From: Smallanthus sonchifolius
Taxonomy: Eukaryota > Streptophyta > Magnoliopsida > Asterales > Asteraceae
Reading direction: 5' to 3'
Assembly (NCBI GenBank): GCA_023525975.1
Contig: CM042030.1
Coordinates: 29,320,350-29,384,349, forward strand
DNA: 64,000 nucleotides
Shown here: positions 44,094-56,080 of the stretch, piece after piece
Position numbering within the stretch: position 1 is the first letter of the stretch
How the letters are laid out: each line of letters starts with the position of its first letter
Program-made: the position numbers and the translations under genes
Notes under the pieces: generated by a model
What the model saw: only the letters and a program-made list of their open reading frames with translations
What the model was told of the DNA's origin: nothing
The model's database searches: none

Positions 44094-44105
44094 TGGTATC
44101 AGAGC
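44094..44105 (+). other. Primer-binding site, Copia B
   Basis: TGGTATCAGAGC two bases after the left LTR. Confidence 0.9.
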
Positions 44106-44329
44106 TATTGCTCGTGATTCTTGGTGATTTGAGACGGTTCTGATTTGGTGTTTTTGAAGAGGATTTTGAAGAAATTGATCCGATAGAAAGGTTCTAATTG
44201 AGATATTACACAATCCTACGTGTTCGATTTTGATTAATTCCTTCAAATCAGTGAATTATGAAGATTTTTGGTGATTCTAGGTTCGCGGTTTTTGTTTGAG
44301 CTGTTCTTGAATTTGAATCTGTTGAAGCA

Positions 44330-44490
44330 AGCGAACTTGCTGATTTTGTGCAGGCGAACTTAGCAGGCGAACTTGTCAAGTTCCCTTCTCACAGATTAAG
44401 CGAACTTATTTCTAGGCGAACTTAATCAGATTTTCTGGTTTCTGGTTCAAAGTTCGCTTGGGTATCACAGAAGCGAACTTATTATCTTCG
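44330..44490. repeat. Palindrome-motif cluster in the gag leader of Copia B
   Basis: Copies of AGCGAACTT and AGGCGAACTT with partial mirror arms, for example GGCGAACTTGTCAAGTTC at 44367 and AAGCGAACTTATTATCTTCGC at 44472. It ends about 60 bp before the gag ATG. Less regular than in the LTR. Confidence 0.8.
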
Positions 44491-44546
44491 CCTAAGGGTA
44501 GAGGGTGTCTCACACTTGGAAATTTTTCAGGAATTTTTTCAGGAAA

Positions 44547-47264
44547 ATGGCAAATATGGTTCAAGTAACGAATATGTTCAATTATGATAATGAGATTGGT
44601 ACATCTCAAAAACCACTGAAGTTGTTGAATCTTGCTGATTATTCAAATTGGAAAGACAGGTTTGATCAGTTCGTATCCTTCACCGACACCAGTCTCTGGA
44701 TTCCTATTTTAGAAGGTTATACGCATCCGACTTATTCATGGATGGGACAGGATAATGTTCCAAAGCCGGTGTCTGCGTTAACAAATGAAGAAAAGGTGTT
44801 GTTTGATAGGGAAAAGAAAGCGATGGCAAGTATTTCGATGTCTCTTTCGAAGGAAATATATCACAGTTTCAAACAATTCAAATCTTCTCAACAACTATGG
44901 GAAGCATTACAGAAAAGATGTGAAGGTAGTTTGGATGTAAAGAAGAGTAGAAAAGAGCTATTGAAGAAGCAATTCTTGGTCTTCAAACATTTTCAAAATG
45001 AATCCTTGGATGATCTTGCTACCAGATTCTATCATCTACTTAGTGAACTGTCGAGTGCTTCTGTGATATATGAAACTAAAGAAATTAATGATAAGTTCTT
45101 GGAGGCATTACCATCAAAATTTGATGTGTATACGGTTTTGATCAAAGAAAATACCAAGTACAAAACCATGTCTCTTGAAGAAGTTCTTGGGAAGATTCAA
45201 TCGCATGACCTGAATATGAAGAAGAAAGAGACTAACATGGAGCATATCTAGGATCCTTCAATGTATTTTGCCAATACTACTGGTAAAACTGGTACAGGAG
45301 TTGCATTCTTTTCTGGAGATGCTCAAGATTCTTCTAAAGATCAGAGTTCTGGAGTTCCTATTCATTCTGGTCATTCTAGTCATTCTGGTTTTTTTGCAAC
45401 AACAGCTTCTACATCTTCTGGATCTCATGTAAATCAAAAGGTTGCTGATGATTATCTAGCTATGTTTTCCTCATTCATGGCTTCATATGAGAATTTTATT
45501 GGAGGGAAAATTCATGATCCTGAGGTTATTGAAAACGATTTCAGACAGATTGACCTTGTTGATCTGGAAGAAATGAACATCCAATGGAATATGGCTATGT
45601 TAATGCGTCAAGCAAAGGATTTCTTGAAGAAAACTGGCAGAAAGTATATTGGATCAAATAGTCGATCACGCACGGGTTTTGATAAAACCAAAGTGCGTTG
45701 TTATAACTGTCAAGAGTATGGACACTTTGCTAAAGATTGTGTGAAGCAAAAGGTAGAGTTTGATTCTCAGAAGAAGCAGAATAATTTTTAGAATAATCGT
45801 CATCAATCACACGATTCATCTGGAAATTCAAATCATGCATCTGCATCATCGGCATTGGTTGCACAAAATGATGAGAACTATGACTGGGGTATACATTTGG
45901 AAGATTTAGTGGGTGTTGTAAGTCAAGCCGTTGTAGCAGAAATTCATTCTAAAAAATCAGAAGAGGTGGCTGATAGTGATGGTTCAAGTGATGGTTTGAG
46001 TGATGGTGACAGTGTGCACGTTGTTGATGAAGAGGTAGAACAAGAGCAGACTATTGATTCTGATGTTGCATCAAATGTTGCTGAAGATGATATTGTTTTA
46101 AAACAAAATGCTTCGGATGGTGCTGATTCAGAGAATATTCCCATTGCCAAAGTTTTCATGGCAGACATGTCTGATCCGTCAAAGGCAAAAGACTCTGTTT
46201 GTCATTTTTTCTGTTCTAACTGCATTACTGTTAAAGATAAATTGCAAAAAGTCATGGATGATAACACATACTTGATTTGTGATATGAAATCGATGCATTC
46301 TGTTAATCAGAAACTGAAAGATAACGATAAAACAGTATTGAAAGTGAACCCGGTAACTGGTGAGGATATGGTGTATGAATCTGATTTTGAGGATGAGGAA
46401 TTTGATGAGAAGAAGGTGGAAGGTATTCCGAAAGAAGTGAAAATTGATGAACCAACTGTTGCAAAAGTTGTTACCCGTGATAGATGCATTCTGACTTAAC
46501 CTGATGAGGTGAAGGTTGTTACCCCTAAGCTTTCTCCAATTTTACAGTCAAGTGGGTTTGTCGCTGCGGGTCATCAAAAGGTGCATTCATCAAAGGTGCC
46601 TACACAGGTTTATGTTCCAAAGAAGACATTAAAATGTTCTGGACAATCTTCTGAAGCTTATTCCTCTGATGGCTCCTCAAATTCAAAGAATTATTCTTAC
46701 TTTAGAACTTTTAAAGAGAGAAGAGTTTGTTTCCATTGCAACGAAGCTGGTCACATTCTGATCAATTGTCCTTATAAGAACAAGGGCAAATTGAAGACTG
46801 TTCCTTCACAACCAAAAGTGGTGAAGATTCTGAAAAGAACAGATGATGGAAAGTCATCATTTAGTTTGGAGCAAAATATGTCCTGTCGATCTTTTATTAA
46901 ATCCTCTAGATTTAAACAGCAGGATAAATTGAACTCTAAAACATTTGTGTGTCAAGAGAAACTTGAGATTCTTCATGTTAGAATTTCAAAAGATTCTCAA
47001 TCTGAAGTAAAATTGTCTAGACCACAAAGGAGAAGACGAAACAGAAAATTGAAGAAAATTTTGGAAACATCTGAAACTGATAATAATATATCAAATAATG
47101 TTTTTCAAAATAATCAAATATTGTCTCCTTTGAAAAAGTTTGTTGGTAAAACTTCTATTCCCAAAGTTAATGATAACATTGATTGTGACTTACTAGAATT
47201 TGTTTATTTTGATCAATCTGGACGACCCAAGACCACAATGGCTTGGGTTCCTATTTCTAACTGA
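44547..47264 (+). pseudogene. gag: Copia B gag, in frame with three internal stops
   Basis: One frame of about 905 codons. I prefer the ATG at 44547 (MANMVQ), following a TTTTTTCAG, over one at 44505. A UBN2-type gag domain spans about codons 25-235, a CCHC knuckle CYNCQEYGHFAKDC lies near 45705, and a second CFHCNEAGHILINC near 46730. Stops TAG 45249, TAG 45789 and TAA 46497 interrupt it; all are one transition from a Gln codon. It ends at TGA 47262, followed in the same frame by TAG 47280 and then pol. In SIRE-type elements gag and pol share a frame separated by a stop; whether these stops are native is not clear. Confidence 0.85.
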
Positions 47265-47291
47265 TTTTCTTTGTTTATGTAGGGACAACCA

Positions 47292-50200
47292 ATGAGGAAT
47301 ATCAACAATACATGGTATGTGGATAGTGGTTGCTCTCGACATATGATAGGGAATATCAAATTGCTTGAAGATGTTAAAAAGATTGATGGACGTTATGTCG
47401 CTTTTGCCGGGAATAAAGGCGGGTACATAACTGGACAGGGAACTTTAAAGAATGATAAAGTCAAATTTGAGAAGGTGAATTACGTGGAGCAGCTGGAACA
47501 CAATCTTTTGAGTGTATCACAAGTTTGTGACAAGAAGTTTTCGTTCCATTTCAATGATGCTGAGTGTTATATCTTGAAACCAGGTTTTGTTATTCCTGAC
47601 GAATGGATTCTCATGAAGGCCCTGAGGAGAAATGACACGTATGTCCTTGACATGAGTGTCGCTACTACAACGGATTCAATTCCTACATGTTTACTCTCCA
47701 AGGCATCGGAATCAGATTCTATTCTGTGGCACAGGAAGCTAGCTCACATCAACTATCGGAAGATGAACTACATTGTTAAGAATGATCTGGTTCTTGGTAT
47801 TCCGAAGATGAAATTCTCAGTTTCTGATGATTGTATTCCGTGCAAAAAGGGGAAACAACGGAAGAAATCACACAAATCTAAATCAAAGAATTCTATCGTA
47901 ACTCCTTTGGAGCTGCTGCATATGGATTTGTTCGGTCCGATTAGTATCAGGAGCATTGGTGGAAAATCATACTGTTTGGTAGTAACGGATGATTTCTCTA
48001 GATTTTCATGCGTTAAGTTTCTTTCTTCTAAAGCTGAAACCACTAAGTTTGTACAATACTTAATCCTGGGTTTGGAGAATTTGTTCAATCTGAAGGTCAA
48101 AAGAATTAGGAGTGACAATGGCAGCGAATTTAAGAATAGCAAGATGGGCTTATTCTGTCTACAAAAGGGAATTCATCATGAATTCAGTGCGCCATATGTT
48201 CCTCAACAAAACGGTGTTGCTGAACGAAAGAACAGGACGTTGGTTGAAACGGCACGCACGATGCTTGCAGATTCTAAGCTTCCAGTTACTTTTTGGGGTG
48301 AAGCTGTGAATACTGCGTGTCACGTTTTGAACAGAGTCTTGACCTTCAAGCGACACAACAAGACTTGCTACGAGTTGCTGAATAATCGAAAGCCGAATCT
48401 GAATTATTTACTACCTTTTGGTAATCCTTGCACCCTGTTGAAAGTACGTGATGTCCCAACAAAATTCAGTGCTAAGGCTATTGAAGGGATTTTTTTGTGG
48501 TATGTTGCTAATTCGACTACCAAGAGGGTTTTTAACAAAGAGACGCGCCAAGTTGAAGAATGGTTCCATATTGATTGTTCAAATCGGTCTTTATCTCAAA
48601 TGGCGATTGGACCAGATTGGGCATTTGATTATGAAACCTTATTCAAGTCTTTTCATTTACCTTCTGATATTTCTCCTGATGAAGCTGCTGTTCTCTATGA
48701 GTCATGTCAGGATGCACAACACAATGGCTTTCTACCAAATGCAGTTCCAAATTCATCGGTTCCATCTACTTCAGCCCCCGATCCTAATGTTGCTTCTTGT
48801 TCAGGACCACAAGATTCAGAGAGTGAGGAAGATAATGCTATTTTTCAAGATTATTATGCTGATCCTTTGTTGGGTTATGATTCATTACCTTCGACACAGG
48901 ATTCGGGGGAGATTCCTACAAATTTAGACTCGGAAGTTCCAATTAATCATGGTTTATCTTATCAATCTGATACAAATCGTGTTGAAGTGTTACAGGTTCC
49001 TGAGGTCGCTTCCATCAAGGAACTCAAAGATCATCCAGTGATAAATATAATCGGAAATTTGCAGGATGGAGTGAAAACACGTTCTCTTGTTGACAATACT
49101 TGTTTGTATACATGTATTAAAGATTCTGGTATTCTTGATGATTGCTCACATTCATGTTTTATTTCTCAGGTCAAACCCAAAAATGTTGAAATGGCTTTAA
49201 ATGATAACAATTGGATAGAGGCTATGCAGGAAGAACTTGCTCAGTTTGACAAACTTAAGGTTTGGAATCTTGTAGATCTTCCGAAGGGTGTATATCCGAT
49301 TGGTACTAAATGGGTGTTTAAATGTAAGAAAGACGATCGAGGTGTCGTGGTAAGAAACAAGGTAGGATTAGTTGTCCAGGGCTTCAATCAACAAGAGGGA
49401 ATTGATTACACCGAGGTTTATGCGCCTGTTGCGAGGCTTGAAGCGATACGGCTGTTTCTAGCTTTTGCTTCTTATAAAGGTTTTAAGGTGTTTCAATTGG
49501 ATGTGTAAAGTGCGTTTTTATATGGAAAGGTCAAGGAGGAAGTTTATGTTTGCCAGCCGTCGGGGTTTGAAGATCCACTTCATCCGAATAGGGTTTTCAA
49601 GCTTGATAAGGCCCTCTATGGTCTTCATCAGGCTCCTCGAGCGTGGTATGAAACATTGTCTGCACATCTTTTGGCAAATGATTTTGTTTGTGGCAAGATT
49701 GACTCAACCTTATTCATAAAGAAATCAGTGGGAGATTACCTGCTGGTGCAGATATATGTGGACGATATTATTTTTGGCTCAACAAATGAAGGGTTACGCA
49801 AAGATTTTGAGAGTGTAATGAAGTCGAAGTTTGAAATGTCTGCTATGGGAGAGTTATCATTTTTCTTAGGTTTACAAGTAAATCAAAAGGAAGATGGTTT
49901 CTTTATTCATCAGTCCAAGTATGTCAAAGACATCTTGAGCCGGTTCAAGATGGAGGACTGTACCCCATATGATACTCCGATTCCGGTCAATCATAAGTTG
50001 AATTCAGACTCGGATGGAAAAGATGTGGATTGTCGACTTTACAGAGCAATGATTGGATCTCTCATGTACTTAACCGCTTCAAGGCCAGATATAATGTTCG
50101 CTGTGTGCATCTGTTCCAGATTCCAGGCAAAACCAAAAGAATCTCACTTAATAGCTGTAAAAAGAATCTTTCGTTATTTGAAAGGAAAACAAAGATTGGG

Positions 50201-50648
50201 ACTATGGTATCCACATGGTTCTAACTTTTATTTCAATGCTTATTCTGATTCTGATTTTGGTGGTTGTTTGGACAGGAAATCTACAACAGGTGGTTTCCAG
50301 TTCTTGGGTAATCGACTTGTTTCCTGGCAATGCAAAAAACAAACCACAGTCTCCATTTCTACATGCGAAGTAGAATACATTGCTGCTGCAAGTTGTTGTT
50401 CACAGATTCTGTGGATACAACAGCAATTAAGAGATTACGGTTTGAATTTCACAGGAACCCCTATGCTTATTGATAATAATGCTACAATGTCTATAACTAA
50501 TAATCCTGTTAAGCATAGTAAAACAAAGCACATTGAGATTAGATATCATTTCATTCGTGATTGTGCAGAGAAAAGGTTGATTGCGCTGGTAAAGGTTCAC
50601 ACTGATGATAATTTTGCGCATTTGATCGTACCATGTTTGAATTTCTAA
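47292..50648 (+). pseudogene. pol: Copia B pol: protease, integrase, RT, RNase H; one stop
   Basis: One frame of about 1118 codons broken by TAA 49506. Protease: WYVDSGCSRHMIG at the start. Integrase: zinc finger (HRKLAHINY ... CIPCKKGK), catalytic residues in LHMDLFGPI, IRSDNGSEF and VAERKNRT. RT: WIEAMQEELAQF start, GTKWVFKCKKD, the stop in the conserved block after FQLDV, then YGLHQAPRAWYE and the catalytic IYVDDIIFGS near 49757. RNase H: AYSDSDFGGCLDRKSTTG and CEVEYIAAA, to the stop at 50648. The order PR-INT-RT is diagnostic of Ty1/Copia. Apart from the stop, at a lysine codon in the family, it is intact. Confidence 0.9.
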
Positions 50649-52185
50649 TCAAAATGATAGGTATGATCAATCCCGAATAAAAGTTTTTCAAAATCAGATT
50701 TTCATGGAAAATTTTGTTTTTAATCTCTTTTATTGCTTTATTACATTTCTGCATTTTAAATTTTCAGTCAAAAAGTTCTTAATTTATAAAAAGTCAAAAC
50801 AAATTGAAAAAATATAAAATTTGACATCATTTGAAGTTAGAGAAGAAATGATAGTACATCAGTGATTAGTTCATTTCACACGACCTTAGTAGACCTTTAA
50901 TATATGATTGAGTACACTGAGTTGATTTGATCTAAATTTCAAATTCTGCATAAATGAGAAATGATAGAGTTGTGAATGCTCTAATCTTGGTAATCTGTTT
51001 TCAAATTTGTGTATGAGTTTTGAAACTTGAATTGTCAACAGACTAGAAGCGTTTTGAAACTAATAGTAGTATGAAATTTAAATATGATATGATTACATCT
51101 GTGATTTGAATCCATTATATGCATGGGTGTGTGTGTAAAAGATCAATATCAGATAAAGAATATATGGTTTTAACGAATTTCATGAGACCAATATCGAATT
51201 ATATCTTTAGCACAAATCTATTTCAGTTCACATTACTGCCCATGCCCCGAAAAACATGCAATGTTTTGTTGAACTAAGATATGCTTTCAAAATATGTTGA
51301 AACATATATTCGCCCTTGGATCAGTTAGATACATCATCTAGTCTGACTCCATTGAAACTTGTCCAGATAATAGTTGGATCCTCATACCTGAATCTGTTGA
51401 TTCACATTATACAGCCAATTCATTAGAATCTTCGGATTCTGAATCATCATGATTCTTATATCCTTTGGGATATGCTTCTATTCTTGTGCTAAATGAGATA
51501 ATTTCATCTTGAAAATTGATCTAATCTTAAAATAAACCGTATATGTCTTGAAAATAGTGCAAATTATATTTCTATTTGGCATATATGTGGGGTACACGAT
51601 GTTTTTCATCTAAATGGTACTAAATCATATGAATTTGGAGTATAAACGCTTATAGTTTCAAATAATATAATATTGACAAATTTAAGAATTCATGATTTAT
51701 ATTTCAAATTCGGTACAAATAAACGAGCATTTCATAACCTGATCTCATTTACTTTGAAATTTTTCGCGTATCATTTCAAATTGAATGATTGATAAATACT
51801 GAAATAGATACATAGCGTTCAAGATGAGTTGAATTGTTTCATATCTTAGGTTACCCTTGGTTATTTCTAAAATGTGTGATGAGCTACTCGAATACTGATA
51901 TGATCTTCTTACTCATGATATTCATTAAAAAATATGTGATTTCAGTTTATATAGATAAAAATCCAAAAATATGGGTTTCCGTTTGTACAGCTAAAAATCC
52001 AAAAATATGTGATTCCGTTTGTATAGATAAAATTCAAAAATATTTTGTTTTTTATTTTCCATGAAAATTTTAATCTTTTATTAAATTGTTCGGGATTAGA
52101 TCAAATACATGCTGCTGACGGAAGTTCAAGACGTGACGGATTGAAAGTTGGTAAAAATTTTGTTCAAGGCAAATGTTGAAGACAT
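50649..52185 (+). other. Non-coding spacer between pol and extra ORF
   Basis: About 1.5 kb AT-rich. The first 800 bp match Copia C 24932-25640, so the spacer is conserved between families while containing no ORF. At 51940-52040 two copies of AAATCCAAAAATATG form a short repeat. A conserved untranslated region hints at a processing or promoter role for the downstream ORF. Confidence 0.5.
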
Positions 52186-52790
52186 TAAGTTCGCCTCTTT
52201 CAGGTGAAGCGAACTTAATATGTTCGCCTGAAATTGGGGAAGCGAACTTATTATGTTCGCCTAGGGCTTGTTAAGCGAACTTAACAAGTTCGCCTAATTA
52301 AGCGAACTTAATCTGAATAAGGGTTTATCCAGGCGAACTTATACACTTCATCGTCTTCCCAGTTTTAAGCGAACTTGTTCATAATTTTGGAAATTTCAAT
52401 TTCAGTGGTTGTTGTGTTGTTAATCGATTCATTCTCAATCGAAATTGGATTGCGAATCTAACCAAGGTATTTTCATCGATTTTTGTCTGTTAATTTGAGA
52501 GAAAATCGACGTTTTTGTCTCGGTTTTTATCCCGAGTTGTTTTTGCCCAAATTAAGGATATTCCAGTGTTAAATATTGAAATTGTTCATGGATATGGACT
52601 TAGAAGTACACGACGATTGATTTCAAATACTTATTTCAAGATTTTATCACAGATTGAAAGTTTTTGATTTCTGGTTTGAATTTGAATCGACGGACAGTTC
52701 AGGCAAACTTGTTCAAGCGAACTTGTCCAGGCGAACTTAATAAGTTCGCCTCTTGAAACACTAAGCGAACTTATTAAGTTCGCCTAGGGG
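52186..52790. repeat. Palindrome-motif cluster in the extra-ORF leader of Copia B
   Basis: At least eight GCGAACTT/AAGTTCGC motifs, several in complete palindromes: AAGCGAACTTAACAAGTTCG (52273), AGGCGAACTTAATAAGTTCG (52729), AAGCGAACTTATTAAGTTCG (52763). A second sub-cluster near 52700-52790 ends about 145 bp before the ATG at 52936. Confidence 0.88.
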
Positions 52791-52921
52791 TCAGAGGAGT
52801 TTTGGACTTGTGAAATTTTTGTGTTTGAATGTAAAAAAAAAAAAATATTTGTTGTTTTGTTTTAAATTTGTTTGTCATATTGTTTGTGTTTTGTTAATTG
52901 TCTAATATGTGTTTCTTGTCC

Positions 52922-52935
52922 AAATTTTTTTTCAG
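52922..52935 (+). promoter_or_regulatory. Splice-acceptor-like tract at the extra-ORF start
   Basis: AATTTTTTTTCAG directly before ATGGCTCGT. A pyrimidine run ending in CAG next to the ATG is what a 3' splice site looks like; gag of the same element is preceded by TTTTTTCAGGAAA. It suggests, without proving, that the ORF is expressed from a spliced RNA. Confidence 0.4.
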
Positions 52936-55900
52936 ATGGCTCGTCGTGTCGAATACAAGCACAACCAGGTGGCATTGTTAGACCCTAACATGTCAGAGGC
53001 CATACACTTTCAAGGAATTATAGGATTTCTGAACCGCTCACGACTACGTGTTGCCTTATCTGCTGATCCATACATCAGTCTGGTGTATATTCAACAGTTT
53101 TGGGACACCGTACATTCAGATACTGACGTAGAACCTCACGTTCTTCGTGCCACAGTCAACAATACTGAGATTGCTATATCTGAAGACACTATTCGTGCAT
53201 CTCTTGCATTAGGTGGTGCTGCTGAAGATCCTATATCCTATCCTAATCCTTTAATCATGGGATGCTTAAGAATGGGTTACTGTGGACGCCCTAATGATAC
53301 TCAGGCACGTAAAGGTGGTTTGGTGGGTGAATGGAGATACTTCATGCATGTGATTATTCAGTGTCTCTCTCCTCGTAAAGCTGGTACTGATGGCTTAAAG
53401 ACTGCTTTACAAGCTGCAATGGTAGCTTTGACATTGAATAAGCGCTTCAATTTTGCAAGATATATCTATAGGGAGATGGTCATGCAAATTACACCTGCTG
53501 AAGGTCAAGGATTTTTGATGTATCCTAGATTTATCCAGATGATTCTAAATCATATTCTTCCTGATCTCCCACAACATCCGATTAGATTGACGTTGATGCC
53601 GATGTCTAAGCGTATCTTTACGGATTGCACTAAGGTGAAACAATAGAATCAAGCATTGATTCCTGTTAATGCTCCCTTGTTTGGTCACTTAATCAATCCT
53701 GATTATGTTGAACCACCAAATGATAACTGGTTTCATCATAATGAGTTAGCTCAAGTTCAAGGTCAAAATGTTTAACAACAACAACAACCACAACAACAAC
53801 AACAAATTCCACAAGTACATGTTCCACAACAACAAGCTCCCGTACAACAACAAGTTCCCGTACAACATCAAATCCCTATTCTAGAATAAGTTCCAATTCC
53901 ACAAGCTCAGGTTGATATGCCTGTTAATGAGCCTGTTCTAGAAGAGGTCGTTCATGAACATGAACAAGATTTAGGAATGAATATGGATGACTTTGTTGAT
54001 GCTGCTGTGAACTCGCCCATTCATGAAGCTGAAGGGAATGTGGTGACTGAGAATGAGTCGAGTTCTAGCACAAGTGATACAATCTTACCTATTTCTGAAG
54101 AAACCGATTTTGATGAGTCTAGGGATTTCTCTTTAGATCATTATGAACGGTTGGCTCGTATACGTTTGGCTAATGCTGGCAAACGCCTAAAATCTACAAC
54201 CCAAAGACAACGACGTAAGTCTGTTCGGGATCCTCCTTCCGGATCAGTACTTGGAAAGAGAACATTAGTAGATGAGAGTTCGGATAGTGACTTTATTCCA
54301 GATCCTAAAGCTCCAAAGCTTATGGCTGCTTCAATTGCTGCGGCTCAATCTTCACAAGGTGTGGAAGATGCTACTTTTGCCGCTTCATTGATTGTCACAC
54401 CTCCAGGTTCTAAGGAACAATCTCCTGTTCACACTCCTGTTCCTCCCGTGATTCCTACTCCCAGTACTTCCGTTCCTCAATCTTCAGCTGGTCCTTCTAA
54501 GCCTTCTGATTCTGATAGGATTACTTTCCTTGAATCACAAGTGCTTGCCTTACAAACCCAGGTGGATACTCTTGTATCTACTGATACTCAATGACAGCTG
54601 GTGATTCAGACTCAAGCTACGCAGATTGCTGCTATGCAGGCATTAGTATCCAAGCTTGTTGAGCGTCTTGACACTCAGGGGGAGTTAAGGATACATGATG
54701 CATGTCATACTGAGTCTATTCAAAGACATGATGATGAAGACAATGATCCTTCGGGTAATATTGAGGTTGATCGTCAATACGCTGACGTTGATCCTATTTC
54801 TAAAGTTCAGGGGGAGTCGACATCACAATCAATTAATGGCAACAAAGATACATCTGGAGTTAATGATGAAGAAATCTTGTTATTGGAGTTCTTTGCTGAG
54901 TCTGAAGAGAAAGAAGCTGAAAAGATAGCATGTCTTGATGACATAGATGAATTATTTAATGACATAGAAGATGATGTGTCAGATACTGAGATAGAAGAAG
55001 GGGAGATAGTGGAGATACAGATAGAGAAAAGTAAAGATAAAGTGATTTATGAAGGCTGTGATGGTCTTAATGTCCCTTATAACTTCATCCAAGATGATGT
55101 TATTCCTGAGTTTAATTATGAAGGAGCAACAGATTCTATGGACTATTTTGAAGACATCACACTGCCTGAAGATACTGTTGATTCTAAGATTGATACTGAT
55201 GAAGAAAATATTCAATCCAATACAGATGCTGAAGCTAATACTACTCACACTGATTCTCCAAAGATGAATGAAGAACCCGTGATGTACAGAAATACAGGTA
55301 TGACCAGAGAACAGTGGAGAGAAGTTGTTAATAGCTGGATGAAGGAGATACCCAAGTCTCAAGCACAACTACTCAGAAAGAAAACTATGTAAATAAAGAG
55401 AGGTGTGTAGGAAGCATTATAAGTTGGTTTTATGACAATGACATAAAACTGTTTGCTATTAAAAGATCTGATGGTGTTCAGTACTTACAGCCGAGGATCA
55501 AGTATTTCAATACCTTGCCAAGGTGTGAAATCAATGGTCTATCTTCAAAGCCACTTATTAATAGATCCAAGTTCGGATTAGCTGATGTGATAGCAAATCT
55601 GATCAAGAGAGAAGGTAGTTCAGGAAAATATGAAAGGCTAAAGCCTCAAAAAGGAAAGAGAGTGAAGAACATGGATCACAAGACTGGGAAAGTAACCTGG
55701 AAGTACAAATTCAGACCAGTACATGTTGTACACATGATACCATTGAAGAAGATTCCTCAAGACTTTCTTGGGAATATGAAATGGTTGTATGTCGATGTTA
55801 ATACTGGTGAAGCAAGGATTGAAGACAAAGAGAATAAGGTCATTGTATGTTTCTATGATGCAATGAATCTTATCAATTTTTCAAAGAAAGATCAGAGAAC

Positions 55901-56039
55901 ACTGAGAAAGAATGAAATCATGTTGACTGATGAATGGAAAGAACAAGGTTTGCAGTACAATCGAGTGTTGGAGATATGTAGAAGATATGGAGTGCATGCA
56001 GGAAGCAGATTGCCGGATAATTGGAAGAGCACATCATGA
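52936..56039 (+). pseudogene. Copia B extra ORF in env position (about 1030 codons), broken
   Basis: From ATG 52936 (MARRVEYKHNQ) one frame runs to 55392 with stops TAG 53644, TAA 53773, TAA 53887, TGA 54592; a frameshift near 55375 leads into the last part (to 56039). The N-terminal 220 residues match the Copia A extra ORF: FLNRSRLRVALSADPYISLV, FWDTVHSDT, VIIQCLSPRK, RFNFARYIY, FLMYPRFIQMIL. Then a Gln/Pro-rich stretch (53770-53900), an acidic S/T-rich middle, a coiled coil (54520-54680), a very acidic part, and a basic C-terminal domain with RPVHVVHMIPLKKIP and MKWLYVDVNTG. No signal peptide or membrane span, so not a classical envelope. Role unknown; could be a nuclear or RNA-binding accessory factor. 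Confidence 0.75.
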
Positions 56040-56066
56040 AGACAGAAGACTGAAGATCAAGCTATT

Positions 56067-56080
56067 ATCAAGGGGGAGTC
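56067..56080 (+). other. Polypurine tract of Copia B
   Basis: TATCAAGGGGGAGTC region directly before the right LTR; the purine run AAGGGGGAG is typical of Copia. Confidence 0.85.
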
